A DNA stretch of 64,000 bases, taken from contig CAKSZL010000004.1 of NCBI GenBank assembly GCA_934525625.1, positions 186,001-250,000 on the forward strand, written 5' to 3'. Below, piece by piece: positions 49,696 to 57,565 of the stretch. The notes under the pieces are model-generated. The model was given only the letters and a program-made list of their open reading frames with translations. It had not been told where the DNA came from and searched no databases. Source of the stretch: an uncultured Burkholderiaceae bacterium (GTDB lineage Bacteria; Pseudomonadota; Gammaproteobacteria; Burkholderiales; Burkholderiaceae_B). The position numbers were made by a program, and so were the translations under genes. The stretch's first letter is position 1. The number at the start of each line of letters is the position of its first letter.

Positions 49696-50877
49696 TTAAC
49701 GCTCGCGCAACGCTTCGCGGGCCTTGTTAAACGGTTTAGTCAAATAATCCCATACTGTCTTGCGGCCAGTTCGGATGTCGGCCGTGGTCACCATCCCGGG
49801 CACGATCGCAAAACGCGTGCCGGCTTTGTTGACCACGGCGTCGGATTCCGTGCGTATGTACACCGGGTAATACACGATCTCGGGCTTGACCTCGTCGCGC
49901 ACCGTGTCGGGAGCGATGGTGACGACCTTGCCCTTCAGGCCGCCGTAAATCGCATAATCGTAGGCGGTCACTTTGACCAGCGCCTCTTGGCCGGGATGGA
50001 TGAAAGCGATGTCGCGCGGCGACACGCGCGCTTCCACCAGCAACTGGTCATCCAGCGGCACCAGGGTCATCAGGGAACCGTTGGGCGGCACCACGCCGCC
50101 TATCGTCGTCACCTCGATGCGCTTGACGACACCGCGCACCGGCGAGACCAGCGTGGTGCGCTCCAGGGTGTCTTCGCGCCCGCGTATGACCGAAAACAGC
50201 GACTGCACCTCGGCATTCGCGCGCGCCAATTCTTCACGGCTGCGCACCATGTAGCCGGAGCGCGCTTCGGTAATCTTGAGATCCAGCTCGCTACGCTGGC
50301 GCTGCAGGCGAATGAGTTCCACGTTGCTCGCGGCGCCGCTCTTCGCCAGCGAACGCGTGATGTCCAGCTCGCGCTGCACCAGCGCCAGCGACTGCTTCAA
50401 GCCGTCTATGGTTTCGCGCAAACTGTCGCGGCGCGAATGAAACAGCGCCAGCTCGGCCTCGCGCAGCGCGGGGTAATCGTCCAGCTCCTCCGGGAAGGCG
50501 GGCTCTTCCACGCCTCCGACCTCGGCTCGCAAGCGCGCGCCGGCGGCCAGCGCGGCCCGATAGCGCGCCGCCGACTCTTCCACGCTGGACTCGCCGCGCG
50601 TGGGATCCAGCCGCGCCAGAATCTGGCCTTTCTCGACGATTTCGCTTTCTTTTACCTTCAGCTCGGCCAGGATGCCGCCCTCCAGCGACTGGATACGCTG
50701 CTCGCGCGAAGTCGGGATCACCTTGCCCGCGCCGGTGGACACCTCGTCGATCTCGAAATACCACGCCCACGCGAAGAAAATCGCCAGGAACACGGCCAGC
50801 ACCCACACCACGCGGCCGGCCCCGGTGTAGCGCACTTCGTCCAGTTCATCGAGCCTTGCCAATGTGGAGCCGCTCAT
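49696..50877 (-). CDS. Type I secretion periplasmic adaptor, HlyD/LapC family
   Basis: Membrane fusion protein joining an inner-membrane ABC exporter to TolC. The 393-residue protein has a short cytoplasmic N-terminus and one transmembrane helix (~22-41). A lipoyl/barrel-sandwich half follows (STGAGKVIPTSREQRIQSLE), then a long coiled coil (~100-245) and the second half with LERTTLVSPVRGVVKRIEVT. It looks intact. Its start overlaps the stop of the upstream fused adhesin-exporter gene by 4 bases. Similarity to LapC-type adaptors of giant-adhesin exporters is inferred from context. Confidence 0.9.
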   Translation of the reverse strand: MSGSTLARLDELDEVRYTGAGRVVWVLAVFLAIFFAWAWYFEIDEVSTGAGKVIPTSREQRIQSLEGGILAELKVKESEIVEKGQILARLDPTRGESSVEESAARYRAALAAGARLRAEVGGVEEPAFPEELDDYPALREAELALFHSRRDSLRETIDGLKQSLALVQRELDITRSLAKSGAASNVELIRLQRQRSELDLKITEARSGYMVRSREELARANAEVQSLFSVIRGREDTLERTTLVSPVRGVVKRIEVTTIGGVVPPNGSLMTLVPLDDQLLVEARVSPRDIAFIHPGQEALVKVTAYDYAIYGGLKGKVVTIAPDTVRDEVKPEIVYYPVYIRTESDAVVNKAGTRFAIVPGMVTTADIRTGRKTVWDYLTKPFNKAREALRER

Positions 50878-53492
50878 GATGCCGCCCCTGTCTTGCGTTG
50901 CCGGCGCAATGCGGTCAGAATTTCGTCGCGCGGGCCGTCCAGTACGATCGCGCCGGCCTCCAGCACGATGACCCGGTCGACCGCCTCCAGTACCGCCGGC
51001 CGGTGCGTGGCGACGACCAGCGTACGGCCCGGGGCCAATTCGCGCAGTTGGCGAATCACCGCGCGTTCGGCCGATTCGTCCAGCATCGCGGTCGGTTCGT
51101 CCAGCAGCAGCACCGTCGGGTGGCGCAGCAACAGCCGCGCCAGCAGCAGGCTCTGGCGCTGACCGCCGGACAGCCCCAAACCGCCTTCGGTTACCGGGTA
51201 ATCCAGCCCCATCGGCAGGCGCTGCACGAACGTCCAGGCGCCCGCCGCCTGCAGCGCCGCCACGATCTCGGCGTCGGTGGCATGGCGCGCGCCCAGGCGC
51301 AGGTTCTCGCGCAGCGAGCCATGGAACAGGCGCGCCTGCTGCGTCAACAGCGAGACGTCCCGGCGCACGTCCGCCGGGTCGATGTGGCCTAGCGCCACGC
51401 CGTCCAGGGTGACGGTGCCCATCTGCGCCTCCAGCAAGCCAGAAAGCGCCTGCAGCAGCGTCGATTTGCCCGAACCGTTGCGCCCCAGCACGCCGATGCG
51501 CTCGCCCGGCGTGATCGTCAACTGCTTGATGCGCAAGGCCGGCGTCTGGCCGTCGTAGGTATACAGCGCCTGGCGCAGTTCGTATTCGCCTTGAATCACA
51601 GGCCGCTGCACACGCGTGCCGTCGGGGGCGTGATCCACCGGCAAATGCATGAGCTGATCCAGCCCTTCGGCGGCCACGCGCGCCTGCTGCCAGCGGTTCA
51701 GCACCTGCGTCACCCCCGCCAGCGGCGCCAGCATGCGCGTCGACAGAATCGAAGCGGCCACCAGCACGCCGGTGCTCATTTCGCCGGTCATGACCATGGG
51801 AGCGCCGAAGAACACCACCACGGCAAAGGCCGCGCCCTGCACCGTCTGCGACCAGTTGTTCAGATGGTGCATCAGGTGGCGCAGCTTCAGACCGGACTCG
51901 GCCTCTACGGCGTTATAGTGATTCCAGCGATTCTGGAAGCTGGGTTCGGCCTGCAACAGCTTGATGTCCTCTATGCCCTGCACCGCCTCCACCAGCATGG
52001 CGCTGCGCAGCGAAGACTCACGCATGCTTTCCTGCGCCAGCGCGCGCAGGCGCTTCTGCACCAGCAGGCTGGGCAGCACCAGCAGCACGAACGCCGCCAG
52101 CGGCACCCATACCAGGCTGCCCGCTATGTACCAGAAGATCACGCAAAACAGCAGGAAGAACGGCAGGTCGGCGATGGCCGCCACCGTCGTGGACGTCAGC
52201 ATGTCGCGCACCGGCTCGACCTCGCGCACCTGCGAGACGAAAGTGCCGGTGGCCTTGGGGCGCACCGTGTTGCGCAGACGCAGCGCATGGCCGAACACCC
52301 GGTCGGAAATACGCAGGTCGGCGCGCTTGCCCAGCACGTCGATGATGTAAACGCGCGCATTGCGCATGACCCAGCCCAGCGCGATCGCCAGCAGCACCCC
52401 CGAGAACAACACGTATAGCGTGGGGTCGGACTGCGCCGGAATCACCCGGTCGTAGACTTGCGGCGCGTCGTTGACCGGGTTGACCGTAACGACGACTTCC
52501 ACCGTGGTTTTGCCGCCCCGGCCGTCGTCCACCGTGACGGTGAAGCGATCTTCGCCGTGGAAATCCGGATCCGGCGTATACGTGTACTCACCCGTATCCG
52601 GGTCGATGGTGACCTGGCCGTGTCCGGGTTTGTCGGTGTCCTCGACCGTGTATTTCAGAGGGTCGCCGTCTTTGTCCGCGCCGGTAACCTTGCCGGTAAC
52701 CGGCTGGTCTTCTTCCGTTGCCACCGGCGGCGTGCTGGCTTCGGGGGTGTGCTGCACGGGAATCGCGCCTTCAGCCGGCTTGCTGGGCTCGCTCTCGGTA
52801 CCGCTGCCGTCTTCGGCCGTTCCCACTACGCGCACAGGGGTGCCGTCTGTGAGGCCGTCGGCCGGTACGTCCACCGACCAAGTGCCATCCGGGTTGACCA
52901 CGGCGTCGTAATCCGTGCCGCCGACATTGACTTTGACTTTTCCCTGCCCGCTACCCGGCGGCACCGTGATCGTGCCAGTAAGCGTTACCGTATCGCCCGG
53001 CTGGGGGTCGACGATCTGCGCGATCGGATCAAGCGTCACGACCGGGGGTTTCGGCGGCACCGGCGCCGGTGCGGGCTCGTCGCCACCGCCACCACCGCCG
53101 CCACCTATGGCAGCCGCTGCCGCGCCAATGCCGGCCAGGCCGAGCACGGCCCACCACCAGGGCACCACGCCAAACAGATCGCTTTCAATCTCGGCGAAAT
53201 GGAATGATTGCCATGGCGAAGCGTATTGTCCCCACCAACTGACTCCCGCTTCGTCTTCCAGGACGAGGTCGCTGCGATTGCCCTGCTCGTCTTGGACGAA
53301 GAAATCCTGGATCAGGACTTCTTCGCCATTCATCAGCACGAGCTTGAGGTCGTTTCCGTGTCGCTCGAAGGTACTAACGGCTTCTGGCGCGATCTTCAGG
53401 TGAACAACCGAAGGATTGGAGACGCTAATAGTATTGTCTGCATCAACCTTCGTCAGGTTGCCGGCGACTTTGGCGAGAATCTGAGCTTGCAT
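50874..53492 (-). CDS. Chimera: N-terminus of a BapA/LapA-type adhesin fused to C-terminal part of a type I secretion ABC exporter
   Basis: 872 residues in one uninterrupted frame. Residues 1-~135 are the N-terminal prefix of giant RTX adhesins: MQAQILAKVAGNLTKVDADN, the tryptophan-rich WWGQYASPWQSFHFAE, a hydrophobic PWWWAVLGLAGIGAAAAAIG and a Gly run. Residues ~150-240 are an Ig-like repeat and ~255-344 a VCBS/cadherin-like repeat ending NPVNDAPQ. At residue 346 (about base 52456) it switches to VYDRVIPAQSDPTLYVLFSG, the mid-membrane domain of LapB-type exporters, then Walker A GRNGSGKST (670-678), LSGGQ (774-778), LLLDEPT and His830. The exporter's C39-like domain and first membrane helices, and all later adhesin repeats and secretion signal, are absent. 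Probably non-functional as an exporter. Confidence 0.9.
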   Translation of the reverse strand: MQAQILAKVAGNLTKVDADNTISVSNPSVVHLKIAPEAVSTFERHGNDLKLVLMNGEEVLIQDFFVQDEQGNRSDLVLEDEAGVSWWGQYASPWQSFHFAEIESDLFGVVPWWWAVLGLAGIGAAAAAIGGGGGGGGDEPAPAPVPPKPPVVTLDPIAQIVDPQPGDTVTLTGTITVPPGSGQGKVKVNVGGTDYDAVVNPDGTWSVDVPADGLTDGTPVRVVGTAEDGSGTESEPSKPAEGAIPVQHTPEASTPPVATEEDQPVTGKVTGADKDGDPLKYTVEDTDKPGHGQVTIDPDTGEYTYTPDPDFHGEDRFTVTVDDGRGGKTTVEVVVTVNPVNDAPQVYDRVIPAQSDPTLYVLFSGVLLAIALGWVMRNARVYIIDVLGKRADLRISDRVFGHALRLRNTVRPKATGTFVSQVREVEPVRDMLTSTTVAAIADLPFFLLFCVIFWYIAGSLVWVPLAAFVLLVLPSLLVQKRLRALAQESMRESSLRSAMLVEAVQGIEDIKLLQAEPSFQNRWNHYNAVEAESGLKLRHLMHHLNNWSQTVQGAAFAVVVFFGAPMVMTGEMSTGVLVAASILSTRMLAPLAGVTQVLNRWQQARVAAEGLDQLMHLPVDHAPDGTRVQRPVIQGEYELRQALYTYDGQTPALRIKQLTITPGERIGVLGRNGSGKSTLLQALSGLLEAQMGTVTLDGVALGHIDPADVRRDVSLLTQQARLFHGSLRENLRLGARHATDAEIVAALQAAGAWTFVQRLPMGLDYPVTEGGLGLSGGQRQSLLLARLLLRHPTVLLLDEPTAMLDESAERAVIRQLRELAPGRTLVVATHRPAVLEAVDRVIVLEAGAIVLDGPRDEILTALRRQRKTGAAS

Positions 53493-54058
53493 GAACGAAA
53501 CCTTCCATCCTGATCAGGCGACAGTACCAGCACTGTGAGCCTTAGATAACGTATTGTTTGGCTTGATAGAGACCATTGATTGGAATCAAACCAACAGCTT
53601 TTTATTGGCAACTACATCTTGCAACAACAATCAAGAAATCCATTTTCAACTGTGCCGCGGCACAGTCCGATGCGGCTTAAAGACAAGCTAATCGCTTACC
53701 CAGCGAAAACAAGTAAAACCTACTCTGAAACCAGCCTTAGTTAACATGCGCCTTATCGGAAAACCGACTAAGTGTAACGCAAGCAAAACAACTATTATTC
53801 GGCTTTACAAAACGTGCATGTATTTCTTCTTTAACGTCAATTGCTTTTGATTTTTTCTTTTCCAGAAATTTCATAATGCAGTGTTTTTAGATAACTTTCT
53901 CTAAAAAAGAACTTATTCTTTCTTTTAATTTTTTGAAACATTTTCAAAAGCCGCCGCCCTAGCCGGAACGCACCGCCATAAACCTGATACCTACCCTTGT
54001 TGCCGGGTGTTCCACCCGCGAGCCGGGCCGGCCCGCGCGCATGCGAGCCCGATTTCAG
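53493..54058. other. AT-rich leader/regulatory region of the adhesin gene
   Basis: About 565 bases with no credible gene, clearly poorer in GC than the chromosome around it. It must contain the promoter of the adhesin cluster and the terminator region of the upstream regulator. A 16-bp perfect palindrome lies inside (separate entry). Confidence 0.6.
53650..53665. promoter_or_regulatory. 16-bp perfect palindrome, candidate operator
   Basis: CTGTGCCGCGGCACAG is its own reverse complement and is GC-rich in an AT-rich setting, 158 bases upstream of the adhesin start. It has the size of a homodimeric regulator site; the binding protein is unknown. Confidence 0.5.
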
Positions 54059-54904
54059 TTAAAGGGGCTGGTCGGAAACGGCGTCCGTCAGAAAGTCGCG
54101 TTCCTGCCAGGCCTTTTCGTGCGCGGCGGTGCGATAGCCGGTAGGCGTGATGCCGCAATAGCCATGGAATGCCGTCGAAAAGTTGGCGGCGCTGGAGAAC
54201 CCGACTTCGGCAGAGATGACCTCCATGCTCAGCACGGTATTAGCCAGCAGATGTTGCGCCTTGCGCATGCGCTCCTGGCGCGCGTAGGCGAATACGGACA
54301 TGTTCAGGCAATTTTTGAATGCCGAGGCCAGGCGCTGCTCGGAAACCGTGAACCGCCGCGCCAGCTCGGCCACGGAAGTCGACTCGCTCAGGTTGTCCAG
54401 TATGTGTTTTTGCACCGCTCGCACGAGGATGTCTTGCTCGGTCAGCGTGCTGCGGTCGGCGACATCGGCCAGGGTGGCGCATATGCCTTGCGCGCGCTTG
54501 AGCTTATGCAGCCAATCCAGTTGCACCTTCAGCCGGAGCCAGACCTCTTCCGCCAAAAAGGGTTTGGCGATGACGTCCACCGCCCCTTCGCGAAGGCCGT
54601 TCAAGCGTTGCGCGGGGCTGGCCCCGCCCGAGATCAGCAATACCGGGATGTCGCGCGTCAGTGGATTGGAAGTCAGCAGCCGCAGCATGCTCAGGCCGTC
54701 CATGCCCGGCATCTCCTGCTCCGCTAGGATGACGTCCGGCTGCGCGGCTTGTGCGCGCTCATAGCCTTGCTGGCCCCCCAAGGCCATGCTCAAACGGATG
54801 TCCAGAGTCTGCAGTTTCGTAAGCAATTGCCTGAAATCAGCTTCGTCGCCGCCAATCAACAGCACATGCGACGGCGGGGCCGTAATTACGTCCTTATCTG
54901 CCAC
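54059..54904 (-). CDS. Response-regulator-like protein with degenerate receiver and AraC-type HTH
   Basis: 281 residues. Residues ~12-130 form a CheY-like receiver with acidic pair Asp20/Glu21, Ser92 and Lys114 (AKPF) conserved. The phospho-acceptor position before xxMPGMDG is Glu62 instead of Asp. Residues ~165-270 are an AraC/XylS HTH pair (SVAELARRFTVSEQRLASAF and SMEVISAEVGFSSAANFSTA). No histidine kinase is adjacent. It lies just upstream of, and in the same direction as, the adhesin gene and is its likely regulator. With Glu at the acceptor site it may be locked in an active-like state. Confidence 0.88.
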   Translation of the reverse strand: MADKDVITAPPSHVLLIGGDEADFRQLLTKLQTLDIRLSMALGGQQGYERAQAAQPDVILAEQEMPGMDGLSMLRLLTSNPLTRDIPVLLISGGASPAQRLNGLREGAVDVIAKPFLAEEVWLRLKVQLDWLHKLKRAQGICATLADVADRSTLTEQDILVRAVQKHILDNLSESTSVAELARRFTVSEQRLASAFKNCLNMSVFAYARQERMRKAQHLLANTVLSMEVISAEVGFSSAANFSTAFHGYCGITPTGYRTAAHEKAWQERDFLTDAVSDQPL

Positions 54905-55400
54905 CTGTCTTCTTCTCCGCTATTCCCAAGATGTTTTGGATTTTGGTAAATCTTCAAGCGTGTTTACCGTAGCCTTGTTTATAAGGTTTGTTTCCCTCCC
55001 GTGGATATCAAACATAAGGCAGTTTACTTTACTTGACGTTACAACTAATCATTTGTATTTTTCATGTCACATAAGCAATGGGATTATTTTGAAACTAGCT
55101 CAGATTTCTTTTAATTAATTCAAAATAATTTGAGCATAAATCAAATGAACGTAAACAATGCTGGATAGCAATTGGCGGATATAAAGACCGCGAATTGAAA
55201 AAATCAAAAAAATTTGACTGAAAATCAAATAAACTGATCAATGGCGGCTGATAATCGGCAAACAATGGGGAATAGCCGCTGGGCGTTGTCTATATAATTC
55301 GGCGAGATGCGCGGATCGGCCCTGACGTCATAGGCCTGCGCACGCATGGCATATGACAAGCAACCCCCGCTTGCGTTACACTTCTTTCCCTTCTCGACCC
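54905..55400. other. AT-rich intergenic region before the tRNA pair
   Basis: About 495 bases, strongly AT-rich between ~54930 and ~55240, with several near-repeats of AATCAAAT. No gene or tRNA-like structure is seen. It holds the promoter for the leftward regulator and for tRNA-Ser. Confidence 0.55.
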
Positions 55401-55490
55401 GGAAGCGTGCCAGAGTGGTTGAATGGACTGGTCTTGAAAACCAGCGACGGGGCAACCCGTCCGTGAGTTCGAATCTCACCGCTTCCGCCA
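55401..55490 (+). tRNA. tRNA-Ser (anticodon UGA)
   Basis: 90-nt class II tRNA with long variable arm (CGACGGGGCAACCCGTC), UGA at 55435-55437 and encoded CCA. Acceptor GGAAGCG pairs with CGCTTCC. Confidence 0.96.
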
Positions 55491-55532
55491 CATACCCCTG
55501 CTCTCGGCCCAACAAACGCCAGGCATCCCCCC

Positions 55533-55618
55533 GCCCGAATGGTGGAATAGGTAGACACAAGGGACTTAAAATCCCTCGGCCTTTGGCCGTGCCGGTTCGA
55601 TTCCGGCTTCGGGCACCA
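55533..55618 (+). tRNA. tRNA-Leu (anticodon UAA), integration target
   Basis: 86-nt class II tRNA with UAA at 55567-55569, variable arm CGGCCTTTGGCCGT and encoded CCA; acceptor GCCCGAA pairs with TTCGGGC. A P4-type integrase starts 186 bases beyond its 3' end, the classic arrangement for site-specific integration into a tRNA 3' end. Confidence 0.96.
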
Positions 55619-55721
55619 TCACTAAATCAATAGACGTCAACAGACGTCTATTTTTTTGCCTATATCCCAGTATTTATGCGGCTTTCCAAGAATTTTCAGT
55701 CTGCTAGGGTCAACTGAACTC

Positions 55722-55808
55722 TACCAGCATCAAGCACTTGCTGTTGGTATAGATGTTGGTATATGCTGGTTCGATATTATTTATACCAACAATCGGATAC
55801 CAGCATGC
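55722..55808. promoter_or_regulatory. Cluster of short repeats upstream of the integrase
   Basis: GTTGGTATA occurs at 55743-55751 and 55755-55763 (12-base period), its inverse TATACCAAC at 55782-55790. TACCAGCAT occurs at 55722-55730 and again across the int start at ~55799-55807, with an inverse ATGCTGGT at 55763-55770. These look like integrase arm sites and/or an autoregulatory operator overlapping the int start. Confidence 0.6.
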
Positions 55809-57052
55809 CCTTGAATGACGTACAGATCAAAGCCGCCAAGCCGACCGACAAGCAGTTCAAGCTGACAGACGGCGAGGGGATGCACCTTTTGGTTCACCCC
55901 AACGGCTCCAAATACTGGCGGCTGAGTTATCGCTTCAACGGAAAGCAGAAGACCCTGGCACTTGGCGTGTACCCTACGACAACCCTGGCCGTGGCACGCG
56001 AGAAACGGAGCCAAGCCAAGCAGCTTCTGGCAGCGGGCATAGATCCTGGCGTCCAGAAGAAGCAAGAACAGTTCGAAGAGCGGAACGGCACCACATTTGC
56101 AGAGGTGGCCAAAGCGTGGCACTCAAATAATCAAAAGTGGTCGGACTCGCATCGAGCCAGAGTGTTGCAAAGCCTGGTAGCAGACATTTTTCCCAGCATT
56201 GGCGACGTCAATATCAAAGACCTCAAAACCCGCGACCTTTTGGCACCCATCCGGGCAGTAAGCAACTCTGGCCGCTTGGAGGTTGCTTCGCGCTTACAGC
56301 AACGAGTCACCGCCATCATGCGGTATGCCGTACAAACCGGCCTGATCGACTACAACCCCGCACAAGACATTGCAGGCGTCATTCCCTCCAGCAGAGTCAA
56401 GCACCGCCCTGCTTTAGATCTTGAACGTATTCCCGAGTTGCTGAGCCGCATCTCCAGCTATAAAGGCCGCCCATTGACACAGTTGGCTGTGGAGTTATCG
56501 CTACTGGTTTTCATTCGCTCCAGCGAGTTGCGGTTTGGCCGTTGGAGCGAAATCGACTTCGAGCGCGCCATCTGGACTATTCCCGCCGAGCGGGAAGCCA
56601 TTGAAGGCGTCAAGTTCGCGCACCGAGGCTCAAAAATGCGCACGCCGCATTTGGTGCCCTTGAGTAAACAAGCCATATCCGTATTGAGACGCATTTATCA
56701 ATGGACAGGTAATCGCCCCCTGATTTTTACCGGAGACCACAACCCCAAAGGCGCCATGAGCGAGAACACCGTCAACAAGGCATTGCGCACCATGGGCTAT
56801 GACACCAAGACGGAAGTATGCGGTCATGGATTCCGAACGATGGCATGCAGCGCGCTGATTGAGTCCGGGCGCTGGTCAAAGGACGCCGTGGAACGGCAAA
56901 TGAGCCACCAGGAGCGGAACTCCGTGCGGGCAGCGTACATTCATAAGGCCGAGCACCTGGACGAGCGCAGGCTGATGATGCAATGGTGGGCTGATTTTCT
57001 GGATGCGAACAGGAAGAAAACGGTCAGCCCATTTGAATTTTCAAAGCACTGA
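55805..57052 (+). CDS. int: P4-type tyrosine integrase
   Basis: Site-specific recombinase for integration and excision of the element. ATG 55805 gives 415 residues: N-terminal DUF4102-type arm-binding domain (~1-90, DVQIKAAKPTDKQFKLTDGE), core-binding domain (~95-190) and catalytic domain. Catalytic residues are all visible: Arg238 (FIRSSELR), His341-x-x-Arg344 (HGFR), His368 (MSHQ) and Tyr378 (AAYIHKAEHLDERR). An upstream extension to 55763 would run through the repeat cluster and has no support. Confidence 0.94.
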   Translation: MPLNDVQIKAAKPTDKQFKLTDGEGMHLLVHPNGSKYWRLSYRFNGKQKTLALGVYPTTTLAVAREKRSQAKQLLAAGIDPGVQKKQEQFEERNGTTFAEVAKAWHSNNQKWSDSHRARVLQSLVADIFPSIGDVNIKDLKTRDLLAPIRAVSNSGRLEVASRLQQRVTAIMRYAVQTGLIDYNPAQDIAGVIPSSRVKHRPALDLERIPELLSRISSYKGRPLTQLAVELSLLVFIRSSELRFGRWSEIDFERAIWTIPAEREAIEGVKFAHRGSKMRTPHLVPLSKQAISVLRRIYQWTGNRPLIFTGDHNPKGAMSENTVNKALRTMGYDTKTEVCGHGFRTMACSALIESGRWSKDAVERQMSHQERNSVRAAYIHKAEHLDERRLMMQWWADFLDANRKKTVSPFEFSKH

Positions 57053-57152
57053 CTTCCCTCTGTAGCCGCCCAAGAAACACCACTTAAAGCCTCAAATCAC
57101 TCGACCAACGTCACATTTAATGCACGACAAAGTTGGCCCAACCAGTTTCCGC

Positions 57153-57398
57153 TCAAAAGCGTTCCTGTGCCTTAAGACGGCGCTCCACATCCGCCATCAG
57201 CTCCGAGCAGTTAATGTCGAGAGCCCAGCATAAGCGCATCATCATCCGTACGCTCGGACTATTGCGCCCCAACTCAATCAAAGAAAGATAGTTTCGATCC
57301 ATGCCTGTGCGCAGAGCCAGTTCCGACTGGCTCCAGCCTCGCTCTGTTCTCAACTTGCGCACCGCCTGTCCTAGCGCCTGATCGACCATATCGTCCAT
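57153..57398 (-). CDS. Small XRE-family HTH repressor
   Basis: 81 residues, almost entirely one helix-turn-helix domain (LGQAVRKLRTERGWSQSELA, then LRTGMDRNYLSLIELGRNSP). There is no extra sensor or peptidase domain, so it should act as a simple dimeric repressor. It is divergent from the WYL gene. A palindrome CGACA-N5-TGTCG lies 13 bases upstream of its ATG, next to its likely promoter, pointing to autorepression. This is the type of regulator that controls element excision or accessory genes. Confidence 0.9.
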   Translation of the reverse strand: MDDMVDQALGQAVRKLRTERGWSQSELALRTGMDRNYLSLIELGRNSPSVRMMMRLCWALDINCSELMADVERRLKAQERF

Positions 57399-57410
57399 AC
57401 GCTAATCGTG

Positions 57411-57425
57411 CGACAGCTCCTGTCG
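57411..57425. promoter_or_regulatory. Operator-like palindrome, site 1 (XRE promoter)
   Basis: CGACAGCTCCTGTCG: arms CGACA/TGTCG around 5 bases (6-bp arms if CGACAG/CTGTCG are counted). On the minus strand a TATATA-type -10 lies just upstream (~57433-57440), placing the site at the start of the XRE transcript. Confidence 0.65.
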
Positions 57426-57497
57426 GAGTCTTCCGTATATATACTGCAAAATAAAGATACAATGAGCTACGAAAAAAATTCATAGCCCACCAAGAAG

Positions 57498-57512
57498 CGA
57501 CGCAACCTGTCG
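57498..57512. promoter_or_regulatory. Operator-like palindrome, site 2 (WYL promoter)
   Basis: CGACGCAACCTGTCG, a degenerate copy of site 1, overlapping where the -35 of the promoter with TATAAT at 57524-57529 would be. Confidence 0.5.
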
Positions 57513-57523
57513 GAGCGCATCCC

Positions 57524-57529
57524 TATAAT
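57524..57529 (+). promoter_or_regulatory. Candidate -10 box of the WYL regulator gene
   Basis: Perfect TATAAT 36 bases before the ATG at 57566. Its -35 region is covered by operator-like site 2. Confidence 0.5.
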
Positions 57530-57565
57530 TCAGTTGCCACAACAGCAGAAACCCCGTACCGATCA

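Noticed and set aside
50874..53492. Frameshift or sequencing error explaining the adhesin/exporter fusion
   Set aside because: The frame is open throughout and both halves are in the same frame, so an indel cannot produce it; only a deletion, rearrangement or assembly collapse can.
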